DNA of 52,256 nucleotides from Gammaproteobacteria bacterium (GTDB lineage Bacteria > Pseudomonadota > Gammaproteobacteria > Steroidobacterales > Steroidobacteraceae): contig DAHUXE010000149.1 of NCBI GenBank assembly GCA_027307325.1, positions 1 through 52,256 of the forward strand. Reading direction: 5' to 3'. Below, one piece after another: positions 1 through 8,802 of the stretch. The position numbers were made by a program, and so were the translations under genes. The notes beneath the pieces were generated by a model. It saw only the letters and a program-made list of their open reading frames with translations. It did no database searches and was not told the origin of the DNA. Each line of letters starts with the position of its first letter. The first letter of the stretch is position 1.

Positions 1-1156
1 AGTCATACCCGCCCATGGAAATGGTGCCCGCGCCGGCGTAGCCGTCGATCACCAGCTTCATGACCGAGGCGGTCATCTGCACGTCCTGATTCTGGAAGTC
101 GGCCGCGGTAAAGATGGGCGTGGTGCCGCCGACGATGAGCGGATCCTGGGTCGGATCGAGCCCGGCGGGGCCGGCGGCGAAGATGTTGGCGGTGTTGGCG
201 GACTTCACGTACGAGCAGCGCACCTGATTCTTGAGCGCCGCATCGCTCGCGCCGCCGCCGGGGATGAGCTGCACGCCCGGCGTGCTGCCGCTCGGATTGC
301 TGAGCGCGCCGGTGAACTCGCTGCCCGTGGAGCCCGCGCCCTGATAGGGGCTGGTGCCGGCGCTGATGCGCGTCTCCGATTCGAGCTCGGCGATCGCGAG
401 CGGATCGGGCGGCCCGCCGCCGGGCGGCACGGGCGCGAGCGCGATCGCATCCGAGGGACTCTGGATGGTGGTCGGCTGCAGTGCGGGCTGGATGGTGTAC
501 ATGAGCGCCATCGAGTTGCCGCCCGACACCGAGGACTCGGTGCCGACCAGGTTGACCACGGTGCCCTTGGCGCCGGCCTGCGCGATGCCGTAGATCGGAT
601 TGGTGGTGTTCGACTGGGTGTCGTTCTGCGACATCGCCGGGATCACCGCGCCGTTGACGCCCGCCTGGGTCGCGACCGAGGCCTTGGTGAGAATGCCGCG
701 CAGGATCGCGCCGTCGGAATGCCACAGGAGTCCGAGCGCGCTCGAGACGAACGTGCTGGAGGTCGGCACCATGTTGCCGGGCACGCCGAGCTTGCCGAAG
801 CCCGCGGTCGAGAGGAAATTCGCCTGCCCGCCCTGCACGCCCACCAGCGCCTCGGAGCCGACCAGATTGGCGCCGCCCGCCAGGTCGAAGACGATGAACG
901 GCAGCGAGCCCGAGCCCGAGGGTACGTTGCACTGCCCCTGGGCAAGCAGCGCCGCGATGTCGGCGTCGAGGCCAGCCGCGCGCGCGGCCTGTGCCTTGAG
1001 GAGTGAGCCGAGCCAGGCGGATCCGAGCACCATGCCCTGGGCGCCGAGCATGCCGGCCGCGAGGAAGTCGCGGCGCGTCACCGGGCGCGGATGGTTCTCG
1101 TGCAGCAACGGGGTGCCGGGCGGGGTGGGCCGCGGCGGGCGTTTGCGGATCAGCAT
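1..1156 (-). CDS. Tat-exported DUF1501-like protein, C-terminus outside window
   Basis: The frame is open from an ATG at 1156 to the window edge, giving 385 visible residues and no stop, so the C-terminus is missing. The N-terminus carries a twin-arginine motif (RRDFLAAG, near residue 25) followed by a hydrophobic stretch, so export of a folded protein by the Tat system is predicted. The visible part contains a segment beginning FDLAGGANLVG and, at the very edge, GGYD. These resemble DUF1501 (sulfatase-like secreted) proteins, which have a GG-[WY]-D-[TY]-H motif; the assignment is by motif only. It is the last of three minus-strand genes that all encode exported proteins, 23 bases after the LamG/cytochrome lipoprotein gene. 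In planctomycetes DUF1501 genes pair with cytochrome-bearing DUF1549/DUF1553 genes, and this layout is reminiscent of that. Function is unknown. Confidence 0.65.
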   Translation of the reverse strand, partial: MLIRKRPPRPTPPGTPLLHENHPRPVTRRDFLAAGMLGAQGMVLGSAWLGSLLKAQAARAAGLDADIAALLAQGQCNVPSGSGSLPFIVFDLAGGANLVGSEALVGVQGGQANFLSTAGFGKLGVPGNMVPTSSTFVSSALGLLWHSDGAILRGILTKASVATQAGVNGAVIPAMSQNDTQSNTTNPIYGIAQAGAKGTVVNLVGTESSVSGGNSMALMYTIQPALQPTTIQSPSDAIALAPVPPGGGPPDPLAIAELESETRISAGTSPYQGAGSTGSEFTGALSNPSGSTPGVQLIPGGGASDAALKNQVRCSYVKSANTANIFAAGPAGLDPTQDPLIVGGTTPIFTAADFQNQDVQMTASVMKLVIDGYAGAGTISMGGYD

Positions 1157-1179
1157 CTTGGCTTACCTCTCAAATCCGT

Positions 1180-3708
1180 TTACTGCAGGGTCACGGCACC
1201 GCTCGCCAGCGCGGCGGTACAGGCCGCCACGGTCGCCTGCGTCACGGTCGCGGTCGCATTGATCTGCGGCACGCGCGTGATCAGCGCATCGACTTCGGCC
1301 TGCACGGCGCTCGCCATCTGCGGCGCCGCGGTCGAGCCGATGGCATTGGCGAGCCCGTTGATGACGATGGCGCGCTGCGCACTGCCGCTCGCGCCGAAGA
1401 AGCCGGAGGCGCCGGCGGTCAGGCTCGCGTCGAGCCCCGTGCCGAAGAAGGCATCGCGCAGAGTCGCGCTCGCCATCAGCTCGCCGCAGTACGCGTTCGC
1501 GAGCCCCGAGATCGCCGTCTGCTCCGAGGAGACGAACGCCGCGATGAGCGGCGTCGCCGGCATCGCCTGCTGCGAGCTCATGTAGAGCGTCTGCACCACA
1601 GGATCGGTGATCGCCACCCCGGTGAGACGCGACAGCGTGTTGTTGATGCGCTCGTAGGTCGCGATGCCATAGTCGGGCACCGCCGTGTTGTCGGGCACCG
1701 GCGGGGTCGGAATGCCCGGCGGATCGACGAAGGTATGCGTATTGCCGCCGAGCTGGTCGAAGGACAGGAAAAACAGGTCGTTCGCCGCGCCGAGCGACAC
1801 CGGGATCACCGTGCCGAGCGGCGAGAGCTGCTGACCGGTGGTCGGGTTGTAGCTCGAGCCGCCGATGGTGGCCTTGAGGGTCGCGAACGACTGGCCCGCC
1901 GGCGCCAGCAGCCCGTTCACGCCGATACGCATCCCGGCCAGCTGCAGGTTCGCCGGGATCGTGGCGTTCGGATCCAGGCTGATGAAGGTCGGCTGGTAGA
2001 ACAGATAGCTGTAATTGTCGTACTGGCTGGCCGTGAACATGATGTACGACTGGTTGACGCCGGTGAGCGAGCTCACGCCGAACAGCAGGTAATACTTCTG
2101 GCCGACGCCGGCGTTGAAGTTCTGCGTGATCTGCGCCGGGGTGAGCGCGGTGTTGTAAATGGTGACCATCTTGATCACGCCCTGCCACTGGCGCTGCCCG
2201 CTGGTCTCGTTGCCGAGCACCAGCGCGAAGCTGCTGTCCCAGTTGGCGAACGAGCCGCCCTTGGAGGGATCCACGTCGCCGGTGAAGACGCCGTTCACGT
2301 AGATCTTCTCGCCGTTGACCGGATCGTAGGTGAGTACGATGTGCTGCAGCGCCGCCTGCGCCGCACCGTTGGTGGTCGTGGTGACGAGCGGCGGCATGCC
2401 GTTGGTATCGGTGACGCTCGAGCGGGTGAAGCCCTCGTACTGGTCGGTGGCCTGGCCGAGCGTGATGTTGCGCGTCGTGTTGCTGCCCGAGTAGCTCACG
2501 ATCCAGGCGTTGGTCTGCGCCACGTCGGCGGGGGCCGCCCACGCCTCGATCGAGTACTCACCCGACTCCTGGATCATGTTGGCGAGCTTGGCGCTCGCGC
2601 TGGTGGAGGCCTGGGCGGAGCTGCCCATCGCGAAGGCGAGGCCCCAGCCGCCCACCCAGCTGACGTTGCCCGAGAGCGTGAGGTCCGCTTCGGGTGTCAC
2701 GCCGCTCGTGTCGTAGGCGGTGCTGCCCTGGCCGGTCTCGAACATGTACTGGGCGATCATCGATCCCTGGAAGCGGCTGCCGCTCGAAGCGATCGTGCCC
2801 TGGGTGAGGCTGACCGCGTTCGACACCACCAGCGCCGGGTCGATGGGCGTGACCGGGATGCCGTTCGCGAAGGCCGTGATCTGCGCGAGCATCGCGGCGG
2901 CGCTCCCCGGACAGTCGGGTGCGCCGTTCGAGCTCGCAGTCGGCCAGCAGTGATGGAACTCGCTGGCGAGGCGCACGTAGAAACGCGACTGGTTCGGCTG
3001 CGCGAGGTCGATCTTGGGTTGCGCCGCAACATAAGCGGCGTCGATGTTGTTGGGATCGGCGAAGTACGGCTGCTGCGGGCTGGCCGAGGACGGGTTGTGG
3101 CAGCCGGAGCAGAACCTGGTGAGCAACGGATAGACGCTCGCCTGGTAGCTCGGGTTGCCGACGGTCGGATCCGCCGGGAACTGCTTGCCGCCGCCCGCGG
3201 CCTGGACCGGCGGGGCGGTGAGCACCACCGAGGTGGTGGAGCTGGCGCCCGCGCCGAGCCAGTTCTGGATCCATTGGAGCATGGTGGCTGCGCAGGCCGA
3301 CGGGTCGGCGACCCAGCAGTTGTGGCCGCCGCCGACCTTGAGGACCAGGGTCGACTGGCTGGGATTGGTGAGGTTCACGAGCGGCAGCGCCGCCTGGTAC
3401 GCCTGGTTCACGTCGTCGGAGCGGGCGAACATCGGCGACTGTCCGCCCTGGTGGTGGCAGCCACCGCAGCGGTTCGAGGGAATGATGTTCTGCCACAGGT
3501 TGACCTGGAACGCCTGGATGTCGGCGTTCTGCGGTGGCGGTCCGGTGTACGACTGCGTGGTCGTGGTCGTCGTCTGCTGATTCACCGTGGTCGGCGCGCC
3601 GCCGGAGGAGCTGCAGGCGGTGAGCGCCGCGAGCATGGCGGCCGCGGCGGCGACGGCGAGGTCGCGACGGGCGAGTAACCTGGTGGCACTACTCATACGG
3701 CTCTGCAT
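1180..3708 (-). CDS. Lipoprotein with two cytochrome-like CxxCH modules and a LamG domain
   Basis: 842 residues. A lipoprotein signal ends in LTAC with the lipidated Cys at 32, so the protein is probably anchored in the outer membrane. Two similar modules follow. Each has a CxxCH haem-type motif (81-85 and 200-204) and, about 45-60 residues later, an H-[NH]-C-W motif, which suggests internal duplication. A LamG/concanavalin-like jelly-roll fold occupies roughly residues 310-530 (motif YSIEAWAAP). The remaining 300 residues are not recognised. The ATG has GGGAG a few bases upstream and lies 13 bases after the previous gene's stop, so the three genes are probably co-transcribed. By inference it is a surface redox or substrate-binding component. 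The paired Cys motifs could bind another metal instead of haem. Confidence 0.8.
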   Translation of the reverse strand: MQSRMSSATRLLARRDLAVAAAAAMLAALTACSSSGGAPTTVNQQTTTTTTQSYTGPPPQNADIQAFQVNLWQNIIPSNRCGGCHHQGGQSPMFARSDDVNQAYQAALPLVNLTNPSQSTLVLKVGGGHNCWVADPSACAATMLQWIQNWLGAGASSTTSVVLTAPPVQAAGGGKQFPADPTVGNPSYQASVYPLLTRFCSGCHNPSSASPQQPYFADPNNIDAAYVAAQPKIDLAQPNQSRFYVRLASEFHHCWPTASSNGAPDCPGSAAAMLAQITAFANGIPVTPIDPALVVSNAVSLTQGTIASSGSRFQGSMIAQYMFETGQGSTAYDTSGVTPEADLTLSGNVSWVGGWGLAFAMGSSAQASTSASAKLANMIQESGEYSIEAWAAPADVAQTNAWIVSYSGSNTTRNITLGQATDQYEGFTRSSVTDTNGMPPLVTTTTNGAAQAALQHIVLTYDPVNGEKIYVNGVFTGDVDPSKGGSFANWDSSFALVLGNETSGQRQWQGVIKMVTIYNTALTPAQITQNFNAGVGQKYYLLFGVSSLTGVNQSYIMFTASQYDNYSYLFYQPTFISLDPNATIPANLQLAGMRIGVNGLLAPAGQSFATLKATIGGSSYNPTTGQQLSPLGTVIPVSLGAANDLFFLSFDQLGGNTHTFVDPPGIPTPPVPDNTAVPDYGIATYERINNTLSRLTGVAITDPVVQTLYMSSQQAMPATPLIAAFVSSEQTAISGLANAYCGELMASATLRDAFFGTGLDASLTAGASGFFGASGSAQRAIVINGLANAIGSTAAPQMASAVQAEVDALITRVPQINATATVTQATVAACTAALASGAVTLQ

Positions 3709-3721
3709 GTTGGGCGCTCCC

Positions 3722-4951
3722 TTACGAGCCCGGGCAGGCGGCAGCGGACTGCTGGAACACCTGCTTGAGGTTGTAGCCGCCGGAGGTGAAGCTCGAAGTG
3801 ATCGCGGAGACCGTCGCCAGATCGGTGCTGCTCGCCGGCGCGCGGAAGCACACCGCCTGGAACACCTTGGTGACCTGGCAGCGCGCGAAGGTGGCGCTCG
3901 AGGCCAGCTCCTGGCCGAGCGACTTGGCGCCGTTGCCGCTGCCCGGCAGCGTCGCCGACCAGCCGAGCACCGTGTTGGGACCGCTGCGCCAGCGGTTCTC
4001 CCAGCTGTCGTCCGGGGTCACGAAGCCGAACGGGAAGTTGAAGGCGTTGATGAAGTACTTCGGCTGCACCTGCCCGGGTGTGTAGGCCATCTGGCCGGAG
4101 GTGGCGTCGAAGTTGTAGTAGGCGAAGGCCTGCACCATCGGGTCCATGCCGCTGTGACAGCCGACGCAGTTGTTGAGGAAGATGCGGCTGTCGCCGCCCG
4201 GCGAGCGCGCCACGTCCTGACGGATGCGGTCCGAGGGGCGCGTGGTATCCATCAGTGTCGGCATGTCGTTGCAGAACTGATTGATCATCGTGAAGCGGAA
4301 CATCGCGCGGTTGGTGCCGTTGATGAAGAACGCCGAGGCCGCGCCACGCGTGGTGATGAGCCCGGCGGTGGCCGCGGTCGGCGTGCCGTACACCCCCGAC
4401 TGAGTGCCGGCCACCAGGGTCGACATCAGGTCGACGCCGTTCTGCTCCGCGGTCGCATAGTGGTTGTTGTTGGCGGGTGACGGCGCGGGCAGTCCCGAGG
4501 CGTTGCTGGTGTAAAGGATGTCCGCGGACAGCGCGGTGTTGAACGGCACGTTGTCGCGCACCATGCCGATCACCGTCGCCACGTAGTCGTTGAGAGGCGC
4601 GAACACCGGGGCGCTGCGGTTGGTCCACGGCATGGCGAAGTTCTTGAGCGTGACGTCGTAGAAGCCCGGCGCGCCCACTGCGACCGCCGCCGCCTGTACC
4701 AGGCCGGCGCTGCCGGGAGCGGCCCCGGCGGCGCCCGCGGCGCACGCACCGCCGCAGATCGCATTGGTCATCTGCGCGAGCTCGGCCGCCGACGGCGGCA
4801 CGCCGGCGATGCGCTGGTAGATGCGCTTGGCCTGCTCGTTGGGGCCCGCGACCGCGGGGGTGAAGGGTTGCGCCAGCAGCAGCAGCGTGCACGCCGTGAG
4901 CGTGACGCCCGGCGCGCGGCGCGGACCTGTGCCTGTAGTCATGACATTCAT
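3722..4951 (-). CDS. Exported CxxCH protein resembling DUF1588/DUF1585 cytochrome-type proteins
   Basis: 409 residues from the ATG at 4951, which has GGGAG 12 bases upstream. The frame stays open further upstream, but only this start gives a proper signal peptide (hydrophobic TACTLLLLAQPFTPAVAG). A single haem-type motif, CVGCH, lies at 262-266 and is followed by SGMDP. That context (CxxCHxxMDP) is typical of the C-terminal DUF1588/DUF1585 part of planctomycete cytochrome-type proteins. Near the N-terminus AKRIYQRIAGVPPS resembles the start of such modules, and DNVPFNTALSADILY resembles the 'MVRD..PF...L.ADY.Y' region of the same group. It is first in the three-gene minus-strand unit and diverges from the HzsA-related gene. 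It is probably a periplasmic partner of the next two proteins. The family link is by motif, not by alignment. Confidence 0.72.
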   Translation of the reverse strand: MNVMTTGTGPRRAPGVTLTACTLLLLAQPFTPAVAGPNEQAKRIYQRIAGVPPSAAELAQMTNAICGGACAAGAAGAAPGSAGLVQAAAVAVGAPGFYDVTLKNFAMPWTNRSAPVFAPLNDYVATVIGMVRDNVPFNTALSADILYTSNASGLPAPSPANNNHYATAEQNGVDLMSTLVAGTQSGVYGTPTAATAGLITTRGAASAFFINGTNRAMFRFTMINQFCNDMPTLMDTTRPSDRIRQDVARSPGGDSRIFLNNCVGCHSGMDPMVQAFAYYNFDATSGQMAYTPGQVQPKYFINAFNFPFGFVTPDDSWENRWRSGPNTVLGWSATLPGSGNGAKSLGQELASSATFARCQVTKVFQAVCFRAPASSTDLATVSAITSSFTSGGYNLKQVFQQSAAACPGS

Positions 4952-5309
4952 GGCGCTGGTCGTCTCCCTGCAAAATGTCCCAAAGCGCGCGCCGACTATA
5001 CGGCCCGCACGGCCCCGCCCCGAATGTCTCAACTGACTGACGTCGCTGCGCGCCGACAGTTTTCGCTGCGGGCGGCACGCGCGGATGATTGCGCCGCGAA
5101 CTGCGAGCCAGGTCACGGCGGGCACCGGCCCGAATGACTACCAGTAGCGCCTCGGGCGGTGCGCTGCGCTTGAGGTCTGAAGCAGAACACGCAGCGTCGA
5201 GTCCGTACCGTGACGTAATGCCGCGATGCAGAAAGTAATCAGTGCGCCGGCGAATTACGTTACATTCGTCGCGCGCGAGCGCATGCGGGATGGGTGGTGC
5301 AACGTGCGG
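4952..5309. promoter_or_regulatory. Divergent intergenic region between the two exported redox gene clusters
   Basis: 358 bases with no convincing gene, separating minus-strand and plus-strand clusters that both encode exported CxxCH proteins, so both promoters should lie here. On the minus strand a TATAGT hexamer at 5000-4995 could be a -10 element, but no good -35 lies 17 bases upstream. An imperfect inverted repeat (TGACGTAAT at 5211-5219, ATTACGTTA at 5254-5262) lies just upstream of the plus-strand gene and might be an operator. Confidence 0.35.
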
Positions 5310-8024
5310 ATGAGTCTACGGCCCGTTGGAAGTACCTGGCGGCGGCGCGGCTCGCGGCTGCCGGCGGCCATGCTCGCCGTCGCGCTCGCCGCCTGCGCCG
5401 GGAACGGCGCGGGTGGCAGCGGCAGCGTCAATATCGCCAACAGCCAGGCGGGCGATCCCGCCACGGTCGATTTCCCGATCTTCTACGTGAAGCGGCCGGT
5501 GCCGACCAACGCGGCGGGGCTGCTGGTGCAGGACGATCTGCAGATCCTGCGCGACCTGGTGCCGGGCGCCGATCTCTACATGCGCCAAAGCGCCTCGCCG
5601 AGCGCCCTCGAGACCAACATCACCACGCGCGTCACTGCCGGCGCGCGCTACGACGTCACGGACGTCGACGTCTCAGCCGACGGCACCCGGGTGGTATTCG
5701 CCATGCGCGGCCCGCTCGCCAAGGGTCAGCAGGCCAAGAACCCGCCGTGCTGGCGCATCTGGCAATACGTCATCACCACCGACATGCTGGCGCCGGTCAT
5801 CGATCCCACCATCGACCCCGACCCGGCAACGGTCAACGACGTCTCGCCGCATTACCTTCCCGACGGACGCATCGTCTTCTCCACCACGCGCCAGGACGCC
5901 TCGCAGGGCGTGCTGCTCGATGAGCACAGGCCCGGCTTCATCGCCCTCGATGAAGCCTCGGCGGCCGACCAGGGCGGCAACGAGCCGGACTTCGTGCTCG
6001 AGGTCATGAATGCCGACGGCACCCGCGTGCACCAGATCACCTTCAACCAGAGCCACGACCAGGATGCGACGGTGCTGCAGAGCGGCCGCGTGCTCTACAG
6101 CCGCTGGGACCGCGCCGCGGGGCACGACGCCATGTCGCTCTACTCCGTGTACCCCGACGGCACGGACGTCGAGCTCTACTACGGCGCCAACAGCCACATG
6201 ACCGGCACGGTGGCGCCGGGCACCACCACGCCGACGGTAATCGAGTTCATGCAGCCGCACGAGCTTCAGGGCGGGGATGTCATGTCGCTCATCCGCCAGT
6301 ACACCGGCGTCGACGACGGCGGCAATCTCGCCCTCATCGACGGCGTGCACTACGTCGAGAACACCCAGCCGCTCGCCGTGTACGCGGGGCTCAAAGGCCC
6401 GGCGCAGACCCAGGCCACCCCGCTCAACAACATCTACACGATCCCCGGGCCCTCCCCCGGCGGGCGTTTCAACTCTGCCTATCCGCTCTGGGACGGCACC
6501 GGCCGGATCATCGTCAGCTGGTCGGAATGCCGGCTGCTCGATAGCACGCAGACTCCGCCGGCGATCGTGGCGTGCACCACTTCCGGCCTCGCCAATCCCA
6601 ACGCCCAGACCGCTCTGCCGCTCTACAGCCTGTGGATGCTCGACCCGGCGCAGGGGACGATGATGCCGATCATCGCGCCGGTCGAGGGCGTCATGATCAC
6701 GTACGTCGTGGCAACCCAGCCCAAGCCCGTGCCCAAGATCATTCTCGATAGCGTGCCGGCCGGCCAGGCGCAGACGTTCGCGAGCGCCAGCGTCGGCGTC
6801 ATCGACATCAGAAGCGTCTACGACATCGACGGACTCGCGGTGAACCCGGCAAGCGGCGCGGCGCTCAACATCGCCACGATCGCCGATCCCGCGCAGACGG
6901 CCGCGGGTGCGCGCCCGGCGCGCTTCATGCGCTTCGAGAAGGCGGTCTCGATCCCCGACAAGACGACGCAGCCGCTCACCCAGGCCGACTTCGGCGTAAG
7001 CAGCTACATGATGGAGATACTCGGCTACGCCCCGATCGAACCGGACGGCTCGGTGCACGTCGAGGTGCCGGCCAACGTGGCGTTCCGCGTGAGCGTGCTC
7101 GATGCCAACGCCCGCGCCATCACGGCTCCCCAGGGCGTGTGGCTGCAGCTCATGCCGGGCGAGACGCTCTTCTGCAACGGCTGCCACAAGCCGCAGGGGG
7201 GCCTCCCGAACCCGGTGTCGCACGGCCGCCAGGGCACCTTCGCCTCCGCCTGGGCCGGCGGCACGGCCGGCACCGCCTTCCCGCACACCATCGCGAGCGG
7301 GGCTGCGGCCTTCATCCCGCAGAACACCGGCGAGACCATGGCCCAGGCACGCATGGCGGTCAGCTGCGCGAGCGACTCGCCGCCGTGCCTGCAGATGGCG
7401 CCGAGCGTCAACGTCCTCTACACCGACGTGTGGACCGATCCGGCGCAGGCGACCCCGGGTGCCCCCATTACCTACAGCTACACGGACGCGACCAACCCGA
7501 TCCCGGCGATCCCGACCACCGCGCTGTGCGCCACCGCCTGGGTCCCGGCCTGCCGCATCATCATCAACTATCCGCAGCACATCCAGCCGATCTGGGATGC
7601 CCCGCGCACCGGCATGTTGAACGGCGTGCAGGGGAGCGTCACCTGCTCGCAGGCCGGCTGCCACAACCCGCTGAACGCCGCCGGCGCCGCGCAGACGCCG
7701 GCCGGTAATCTCGACCTGACCAAGAGCGTGGATGCGAACACCAACGAGTTCACCTCCTACGGACAGCTGCTTACCCCTCACGCTACGGTTATCATGGGCC
7801 AGCCGGGACCGACGGTCGGTCCGTTCATGAATGCGGGTAGCGCCAATGGCGGGGCCTCGACGGCTTTCTTCAACTGCTTCGCAACAGGTGCCGGATGCAC
7901 CAGCCCGGCGCACAACGCGCCTGCCCCTTGGCTGAACATCGCGGAGCTGCGCCTGCTGTCGGAGTGGCTGGATATTGGCGCGCAGTACCACAACGACCCG
8001 TTCGCCCCCGCGGCGCCCATGTGA
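5310..8024 (+). CDS. HzsA-related lipoprotein with haem-type motifs
   Basis: 904 residues from the ATG at 5310. Upstream in-frame starts exist (5226, 5283), but this one gives a compact lipoprotein signal (basic RRRGSR, then hydrophobic, then LAAC). The N-terminal two thirds contains repeats of the type ADGTRVVFAMRG, DGRIVFSTTR and NADGTRVHQITFN, typical of a PD40/TolB-like beta-propeller. Next comes a region resembling the middle domain of hydrazine synthase alpha (HZS_alpha), with VLDANARAI and the CxxCH motif CNGCH at 622-626 after PGETLF. A second motif, CSQAGCH (CX4CH), begins at residue 779. HzsA-related proteins occur in many bacteria that are not anammox organisms, and their substrates are unknown. 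Nothing here shows hydrazine synthesis: no HzsB/HzsC genes are seen. It leads a six-gene plus-strand cluster. Confidence 0.75.
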   Translation: MSLRPVGSTWRRRGSRLPAAMLAVALAACAGNGAGGSGSVNIANSQAGDPATVDFPIFYVKRPVPTNAAGLLVQDDLQILRDLVPGADLYMRQSASPSALETNITTRVTAGARYDVTDVDVSADGTRVVFAMRGPLAKGQQAKNPPCWRIWQYVITTDMLAPVIDPTIDPDPATVNDVSPHYLPDGRIVFSTTRQDASQGVLLDEHRPGFIALDEASAADQGGNEPDFVLEVMNADGTRVHQITFNQSHDQDATVLQSGRVLYSRWDRAAGHDAMSLYSVYPDGTDVELYYGANSHMTGTVAPGTTTPTVIEFMQPHELQGGDVMSLIRQYTGVDDGGNLALIDGVHYVENTQPLAVYAGLKGPAQTQATPLNNIYTIPGPSPGGRFNSAYPLWDGTGRIIVSWSECRLLDSTQTPPAIVACTTSGLANPNAQTALPLYSLWMLDPAQGTMMPIIAPVEGVMITYVVATQPKPVPKIILDSVPAGQAQTFASASVGVIDIRSVYDIDGLAVNPASGAALNIATIADPAQTAAGARPARFMRFEKAVSIPDKTTQPLTQADFGVSSYMMEILGYAPIEPDGSVHVEVPANVAFRVSVLDANARAITAPQGVWLQLMPGETLFCNGCHKPQGGLPNPVSHGRQGTFASAWAGGTAGTAFPHTIASGAAAFIPQNTGETMAQARMAVSCASDSPPCLQMAPSVNVLYTDVWTDPAQATPGAPITYSYTDATNPIPAIPTTALCATAWVPACRIIINYPQHIQPIWDAPRTGMLNGVQGSVTCSQAGCHNPLNAAGAAQTPAGNLDLTKSVDANTNEFTSYGQLLTPHATVIMGQPGPTVGPFMNAGSANGGASTAFFNCFATGAGCTSPAHNAPAPWLNIAELRLLSEWLDIGAQYHNDPFAPAAPM

Positions 8025-8037
8025 GCAAGGGAAAGAT

Positions 8038-8802
8038 CTGATACGCCGTGCGCATCGGCCGGCGCACGTCGCAGCTGCGGCACTGGCCGCGCTGCTGCTC
8101 GCGGTCGCGCCCCGCCACAGCGCCGCGCGCGAGTACCTGCAGCTGTTCGTCGCCGAGCCGTACCTGGAGCTGCATACCGGTCCTGGCCGCGGCTATCCGG
8201 TATTCAACGTGGTGCCGCGCGACGCGAGCGTCGACGTACTGTTCCGGCGCACCGACTGGTTCAAGGTGCGCACCGAGCGCGGCGTCGAGGGCTGGGCCAG
8301 CGAAGCCGACATGGTGAAGACGGTGCTGGCGGACGGAACGCCCTTCAAGTACGACCTCGGCGACATGGGCGGCTTCAGCTCGCACCGCTACGAGGCCGGC
8401 GTGTTTGCCGGCGCCTACGGCGGGGCGAATCTCATCTCCGCCTACGGTGCCGTGTCGCTCAACCCGCAGATGGCGGTCGAGGTGGCAGCCGGCCAGTTCC
8501 TCGGGCGCTTCTCCAACGGCGAGACCGCCGACTTAGGCTTCGCCCACGTCATTTCCGCGGATACGCGCTGGTCGCCGCTGCTGCTGCTCGGCGTCGGCCT
8601 CGTGCACACCGAGCCCAAGGCGACGCTGGTCACCCCGTCGAACCGCACCGAGCAGACCGCCTACGTGGGCGGCGGCATCCGCTACTACCTGACGCGGCGG
8701 TTCTTCATGCGCGCCGAATTCAAGGCTCATTACATCTTCACGAAGCGCAACCAGAACGAGGAAGCAGACGAATGGAAACTGGGATTCGCGTTCTTCTACT
8801 GA
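8038..8802 (+). CDS. SH3-domain outer-membrane beta-barrel protein
   Basis: About 254 residues. The frame has no ATG, GTG or TTG at the expected place. A CTG at 8038 lies 5-6 bases after AAGGGA and gives the signal peptide IRRAHRPAHVAAAALAALLL ending near SAA. The only ATG (7975) lies inside the preceding gene and would spoil the signal. Residues about 30-95 form a bacterial SH3 domain (LELHTGPGRGYPVF, then GVEGWASEADM). The rest alternates as beta strands and ends in FAFFY, an aromatic C-terminus typical of outer-membrane barrels. It begins 13 bases after the HzsA-related gene and overlaps the next gene by 31 bases. The role is not known; it is probably the outer-membrane component of the cluster. 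Confidence 0.72.
   Translation: MIRRAHRPAHVAAAALAALLLAVAPRHSAAREYLQLFVAEPYLELHTGPGRGYPVFNVVPRDASVDVLFRRTDWFKVRTERGVEGWASEADMVKTVLADGTPFKYDLGDMGGFSSHRYEAGVFAGAYGGANLISAYGAVSLNPQMAVEVAAGQFLGRFSNGETADLGFAHVISADTRWSPLLLLGVGLVHTEPKATLVTPSNRTEQTAYVGGGIRYYLTRRFFMRAEFKAHYIFTKRNQNEEADEWKLGFAFFY

Noticed and set aside
1003-3678. A plus-strand open frame of 891 codons
   Set aside because: It lies opposite the LamG/cytochrome lipoprotein, is made of Arg/Ala/Gly/His shadow sequence and has no signal or domain.
5673-7991. A minus-strand open frame of 772 codons
   Set aside because: It is antisense to the HzsA-related gene, which has a lipoprotein signal and haem-type motifs. The reverse frame has no recognisable feature.
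5310-8024. Evidence of anammox-type hydrazine synthesis
   Set aside because: Only an HzsA-like protein is present. The beta and gamma subunits and hydroxylamine oxidoreductase-like genes are not seen, and HzsA-related proteins are widespread in other bacteria.
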